Source of the DNA: Zygnema cylindricum
Taxonomy: Eukaryota > Streptophyta > Zygnematophyceae > Zygnematales > Zygnemataceae
Direction of reading: 5' to 3'
DNA: 12,500 nucleotides
Assembly: GCA_037447655.1 (NCBI GenBank)
Contig: JBBHKE010001956.1
Location: forward strand, 44,698-57,197
Shown here: piece after piece, positions 9,086 through 12,500 of the stretch
Position numbering within the stretch: position 1 is the stretch's first letter
How the letters are laid out: each line of letters starts with the position of its first letter
Made by a program: the position numbers and the translations under genes
Notes under the pieces: generated by a model
The model's input: the letters and a program-made list of their open reading frames with translations, nothing else
The model's database searches: none
What the model was told of the DNA's origin: nothing

Positions 9086-9942
9086 TCATATATCTTGGCA
9101 TCTAAACTCATATGAAGCAGGTAGCTCAGGATAGTTTCCAGCTATACTTGGTAGTTTTAGAAATGCCGAAGGTTTTTGAGATTTTGTCCATTGAATTGAA
9201 CCGGGTGATATAATAAGGTGTTTGTAGAGATTTTTTAGTGCAGAATATTCGAAGCTACGGCATGTTAGTACGCACATTTGGCTTTGATGGATACCCCTAT
9301 TGTCGATCGATTAACGTTGGTGGTCATGGAAAAAAAAGTGCCAAGTTTTTGTGCGTGAATGCGTTGTTCATTTAACTTTAATTGTTTACCCCACTCAAAG
9401 ATATTGTGACAAATACCCTGTCGAACTTGAAACCTGTTAAATGGTTAATGATTTTGTGCTCCGCATTTTAGGTTTTTTGGTAGCATTTATTATATTCCAA
9501 CAAGACTTTGTAGTATATTCTGAACGTTTGAAAGTGTTGTTATAAGGTTCAATTGACAACTAAAATCTTGCTTTGTATTAAGTACTTTGGCCCACATCAA
9601 CAACCTTTGAAGTTTTTGACATAGCTTGAGCTTGGTGCCAAGAGGTAGTCGTTTAGCATCTTTTTGGTTTGAGTAGTCATCTATAAGTAGTCGGCTTGTT
9701 CGGTACATGTTTTAGTTCGTGTTGTCCATTTTCCGCCGGCTCTTGTAGTCTTTTATCGATTTTTAGATTTGTTCTCCCCTTTGCCCCAAACGGTTTTTCC
9801 ATCGTGAGTTTTGCATTAAAATTGTCCTCCTCTTCGGAGAGTCCCACACCTTTTGTACACACTGCTCCCCCCAAGTTCGGTTTACCATCGCACTTTTGTA
9901 TCGATGTCTCCTGAAATGACTTTGTACCATCAGGAGCTTTTT
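9086..9942 (-). pseudogene. Unrecognised decayed or multi-exon coding region
   Basis: Four consecutive minus-strand blocks have protein-like composition but do not join into one open frame. The first (about 9942-9677) contains NLGGAVCTKGVGLSEEEDNF. The second (9708-9490) contains KRLPLGTKLKLCQKLQRLL. The third (9433-9265) follows an acceptor-like TTTAACAG and contains NIFEWGKQLKLNEQRIHAQK. The fourth (about 9277-9086) contains SPGSIQWTKSQKPSAFLKLP. Blocks one and two overlap in different frames with a stop between them, so at least one frameshift or intron is needed. The MITE copy at 9944 sits directly upstream and supplies the first in-frame ATG. I do not recognise the protein. It may be a decayed gene or transposon remnant, or a real gene whose splicing I cannot solve. 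Confidence 0.3.
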
Positions 9943-9943
9943 C

Positions 9944-10133
9944 TACACCGTTCATCGTTAATAGAGTTCGGTCGCGGCTATTTTTGGCCAAAAATCACAA
10001 AATAGAGTTAACAATATAATTTAAGGACTTGGACTACAACCTTCCACGTCTCCTTGCATTAAATTAGCATTATTAATTCTAATTTCGCATTAACACTAAT
10101 AAATCTTTAACACTAATAACGATGAGCAGTGTA
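9944..10133. mobile_element. Diverged second copy of the TACACCG MITE (190 bp)
   Basis: The left end at 9944-9967 begins TACACCGTTCATCGTTAATA. The right end at 10110-10133, read inward, begins TACACTGCTCATCGTTATTA. The two 24-base ends differ at four positions, and both resemble the ends of the element at 7143-7365. TA flanks both ends. The inner part differs in length and sequence from the first copy, as expected of an older or different subfamily member. Confidence 0.72.
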
Positions 10134-11611
10134 GCTTAAAGGATGTTTGGCTTCAATCTTCCCTCTGCTATGATGTAGAGAATCGCTCCTTGTTTGGGAA
10201 TCCTCCAGAGGGGGATTCACCCCATTTTTAGGGCCCAGCTGAAGAAATCCTCTACTTACCATGGTGTCACGCAATCGTACCATCAACCGGTTATTTTATT
10301 TTTATTTACGAATGGGAATTTCCCTTTCAAGAGAAAAACCTTTGATGGGCGGTTTCGAAAAAAAAGACGGAAGTGACTACTGCTTTTAATCACGAAAAGG
10401 TAGTCAAGAATCACATGCTCTGAATCAGTTGAAATTCATAAATATGTACAGTTTGGAAAGAAATGGAAAATCACTAAAAAAAGCCAATTTTTCATACAGA
10501 TGGGATCTTTTAACTTTAAGCGACAGTTAAGATGAAGTTTTTTTTTTTTTTTTTCGTGACCAGAGTTGAATATTTCGAAAACTTCAAGTCAACTTGCCGT
10601 GCATTTAGACTATTCCCCTCTTTCCAATAGAAAGCGTGTAGACTATACTTCTGTAAACAAATTGTCGCAAAGTTCGAATCTCTTAAATATACTTTGTCCA
10701 AAGTTCAATATTCAAGGTAAAACAATAATTACTGCAACGACTTCGAGTTCAACAGGGTGGATAATTATGGTACTTCAAGAATAATCAAAACCTATGTTCG
10801 GCAATACATTGCCTTCTTTGATAGGAGCAATAAGGAATCTCGTCAACGAGGCAACCATACCCAAACCCAAAAAAGAAAAAAATGTGTTCTTTTTGAACCA
10901 CATAACACAATCAATAATTCAAATCACAACATCAGTTCAAATAACATTGATGAAAGAACAGGGGAGGAGAAAAAAGGCTTCAGAAACAGCCACTTCCTAA
11001 ATTCGACAATGTCTTCTCTTTATTCAAAGGCTGATCTTTCAAATAATTGCTTCGTTTGAGTTCTGCCAAAAAGGAATCGAAAAATCGGAGTAACAACGAA
11101 ACCTGACACAGACTCACTTTTTATCTCATTGCTTTTTTTAAGTAAATGAAGCATATGCATCTAAGTATTTTCCATGTTCAACTTAATGAAAAAACAGAAG
11201 ACTGGTGTGAGGTGATAGTGGATAGTGAATAGGAGATGTGGGAGACTGTGGTTGGATGCCCAAACTCATGGTAGAGGAACAAAAGGTTCTAAAAGTGACA
11301 AGCAACGCCTAATACTTGCCATACATCTCGTACCGAATTGATAACAAACGATCAAGTAGTCAGCTAATATCGACGACAGACTTAACAAATAACGAAAAAA
11401 GGCATGCCAAAAACTGGAGCATCTAAAGTCCAACTTAAAGAAAAGGAAAGAAACGTCAAACACCATCGGTCCTCAATAACAACGACCTTAACCACTTCCT
11501 CCTAACCTCTTCTTTTTCACCGTTTCCTCCTTTCAACTATACTGTACAACTAACACAAAACGACATTTCCCCAAAGACGACAACAGTCAAGCTCTCATCG
11601 CCCTCACCTAC
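10134..11611. other. AT-rich intergenic region / 3' flank of the downstream-coded gene
   Basis: There is no convincing coding exon on either strand; the short frames at 10566-10784 and 10757-11059 (plus) have Asn/Ser-rich, random-looking composition. A T17 run is at 10538-10554. The right part should contain the 3' untranslated region of the minus-strand gene ending at 11640. An AATAAA-type motif on the minus strand near 11021 is a possible but distant polyadenylation signal. Confidence 0.45.
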
Positions 11612-11612
11612 C
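11602..11612 (-). promoter_or_regulatory. Possible 3' UTR splice donor of the zinc-tail gene
   Basis: The minus strand reads CTCAAG|GTAGGTGAGG, a good donor consensus, 28 nt after the TAG stop at 11640-11642. If used, the gene has an intron in its 3' untranslated region; being under 50 nt from the stop, it need not trigger nonsense-mediated decay. No unique acceptor can be picked by eye. Confidence 0.35.
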
Positions 11613-11639
11613 TTGAGAGCAGATGAGCCCATGAAGCAG

Positions 11640-11868
11640 CTAAAACGGAGATATGTACGCCCCCTCCGGCCGCGCATCGGACCTCTGCACTATGCCCATG
11701 CCGCAAATGGGGCATCCCGGGGAGGCGATGGCGGAGAAGTTGGAGCCGCAGGTGTTGCAGCTGTCGTGGCCGATGGTGGGCAGCTTCAAGAGAGTCTGGG
11801 CGCAGAACTGGGAGGCGTCCTCCTCCCCCTGAATGGTGCGGTCAGTCAGGCCTCGCTGCGTGCACACA
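11640..11868 (-). CDS. Last coding exon of a zinc-binding-tail protein, tentatively TSET/TPLATE complex subunit TWD40-1-like (partial)
   Basis: The exon begins after the acceptor CCCTTTCAG and ends at a TAG stop, giving 75 residues starting VCTQRGLTDRTIQ. It contains FCAQTLLKLP, then CNTCGSNFSAIASPGCPICG and MGIVQRSDARPE, ending AYISPF. The C-x2-C...C-x2-C spacing is a compact zinc-binding motif like those ending COPI-alpha-type and related alpha-solenoid proteins. From memory (unverified), the SPGC.ICGMG..KRSDA pattern is closest to the C-terminus of plant TWD40-1, a beta-propeller/alpha-solenoid subunit of the TSET/TPLATE complex in clathrin-mediated endocytosis. Codon use is GC-richer than its surroundings. 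The exon needs one T to complete a split codon, and the rest of the gene lies beyond the window. The exon call is strong; the family assignment is moderate at best. Confidence 0.75.
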
Positions 11869-12500
11869 CTGAAAGGGAAGGGAAGGGAAGGGAAGGGAGG
11901 GGAGGGGAGGGGAGGAGGGGAGGAAAAGACACACATCCTTCAGGTCCAGGAAAGGGAGGTGGAGAAGTGGGAAGTGGACGAACACCGAGGGTTGATCGTA
12001 AAAAAACAAACATTTGGATTGGAGAGGGAGAGACGAGGGCAGAGATGTGGAAGAGTGTGAAGGGAGGGAGAGGATTTCGCACTAGATAGCCCGGGTATTG
12101 CACCAAATTTGGAGGGCATTTGGCCTTTTTTTCCAGAGAACAATTACCTTCTGAATACGCTATGTCTTGCATGTAAGATATATATTCAAGACAGATATGG
12201 TCCTTTATTATTTTCAAATTTGAAGTAAAATATATCATAAACTTTAAAAACCCGAACCAGGAGCAACAGTGGTCAATTGTATGCTCTTGGAATTTTCTAT
12301 TGAAATTTTCAATGTATGCTAATATGGGTACAGTAAGTAATTATACCAATAATAAGTAGTAGGAGTCGTTTCATGATTTTATATAAATTGTTGAATGATT
12401 TGTTTTTTTTGCGTAAAGTTTTTTGCTCGACATATTTATCATGGAAAATAAACAGTAAGAGGTTTAGATTGACATATTACATGCATTGTTTGGATAAGGA
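11869..12500 (-). other. Intron of the zinc-tail gene (partial)
   Basis: Upstream of the last exon on the minus strand the sequence becomes pyrimidine-rich and then AT-rich, with no exon I can support. A donor-like AG|GTAATT near 12146 would need a preceding exon in the right phase, and I could not establish one. The intron therefore probably continues past the window edge. Confidence 0.5.
11871..11934 (+). repeat. GGGAA/GGGGA simple repeat; polypyrimidine tract of the adjacent acceptor
   Basis: Tandem GGGAA units pass into GGGGA units on the plus strand. On the minus strand this is an unbroken C/T tract ending right at the splice acceptor of the last coding exon, so it serves as, or greatly extends, its polypyrimidine tract. 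The plus strand has more than four G-runs of three or more with 1-2-base loops, fitting the G-quadruplex pattern. Confidence 0.88.

Noticed and set aside
12147-12180. Possible small exon before a GTAATT donor
   Set aside because: No acceptor with the phase needed to join the last exon could be established.
11846-12238. Long minus-strand Ser/Pro frame upstream of the zinc-tail exon
   Set aside because: It comes from the C/T simple repeat and reads in another frame from the exon; the acceptor at 11869 marks it as intron.
1-12500. CRISPR array, bacterial operon, tRNA or rRNA gene
   Set aside because: No spaced direct repeats, Shine-Dalgarno-led gene strings, tRNA cloverleaf or rRNA-like sequence was seen; the window is eukaryotic intron-rich DNA.

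Overview
The window looks like nuclear DNA of a land plant. It is AT-rich, its genes are split by many GT-AG introns, and between the genes lie short non-autonomous DNA transposons (MITE-like and hAT-like). Both recognisable genes run on the minus strand. The reconstructed C2-like protein diverges clearly from the flowering-plant members I remember, with an extra Ser/Ala/Gly-rich loop and a repeat-rich middle. That mildly suggests a non-flowering plant (bryophyte, lycophyte or fern), but I cannot name the species.

Region 83-6942 (minus): one gene rebuilt from ten coding exons with every junction in phase, giving 471 codons. The N-terminus is a C2-like beta-sandwich of a plant family with no assigned function, beginning MPGSIKVTVLEVVDLPG. 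It is followed by a charged helix, an Ala11 run, a Ser/Pro-rich linker with a PPEISS hexapeptide minisatellite, a charged helical (coiled-coil-like) segment, and a C-terminal membrane anchor ending in PKGNRRRK. The likely picture is a tail-anchored protein with its C2-like head in the cytosol. Introns total about 5.4 kb; the longest, about 2.0 kb, holds nothing I can name.

Region 6943-8471: promoter and repeats. A CT-rich leader and a G-box/ABRE-like element (CACGTGTC) lie within about 155 bp of the start codon. About 200 bp upstream of the start is a 223-bp MITE with perfect 24-bp inverted repeats and a TA flank. Further out are a 462-bp hAT-like element rich in GGGTACGG/CGGGT motifs and a 193-bp hAT-type MITE with a perfect 8-bp target duplication.

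Region 8472-11639: mostly unrecognised AT-rich DNA. It holds a set of minus-strand open blocks at 9086-9942 that look like a decayed or unrecognised multi-exon gene. A second, diverged copy of the 223-bp MITE (9944-10133) sits directly at its upstream end.

Region 11640-11868 (minus): the last coding exon of a second gene, ending in a C-x2-C...C-x2-C zinc-binding-type tail. From memory it most resembles the C-terminus of the plant WD40/alpha-solenoid subunit TWD40-1 (TTRAY family) of the TSET/TPLATE endocytic adaptor complex; this is tentative. The rest of that gene lies beyond 12500. No operon-like logic applies: the two genes are separate transcription units on the same strand. I found no convincing novel multi-gene system. 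The most interesting items are the tail-anchored C2-like protein, its expandable repeat linker and the related MITE pair.
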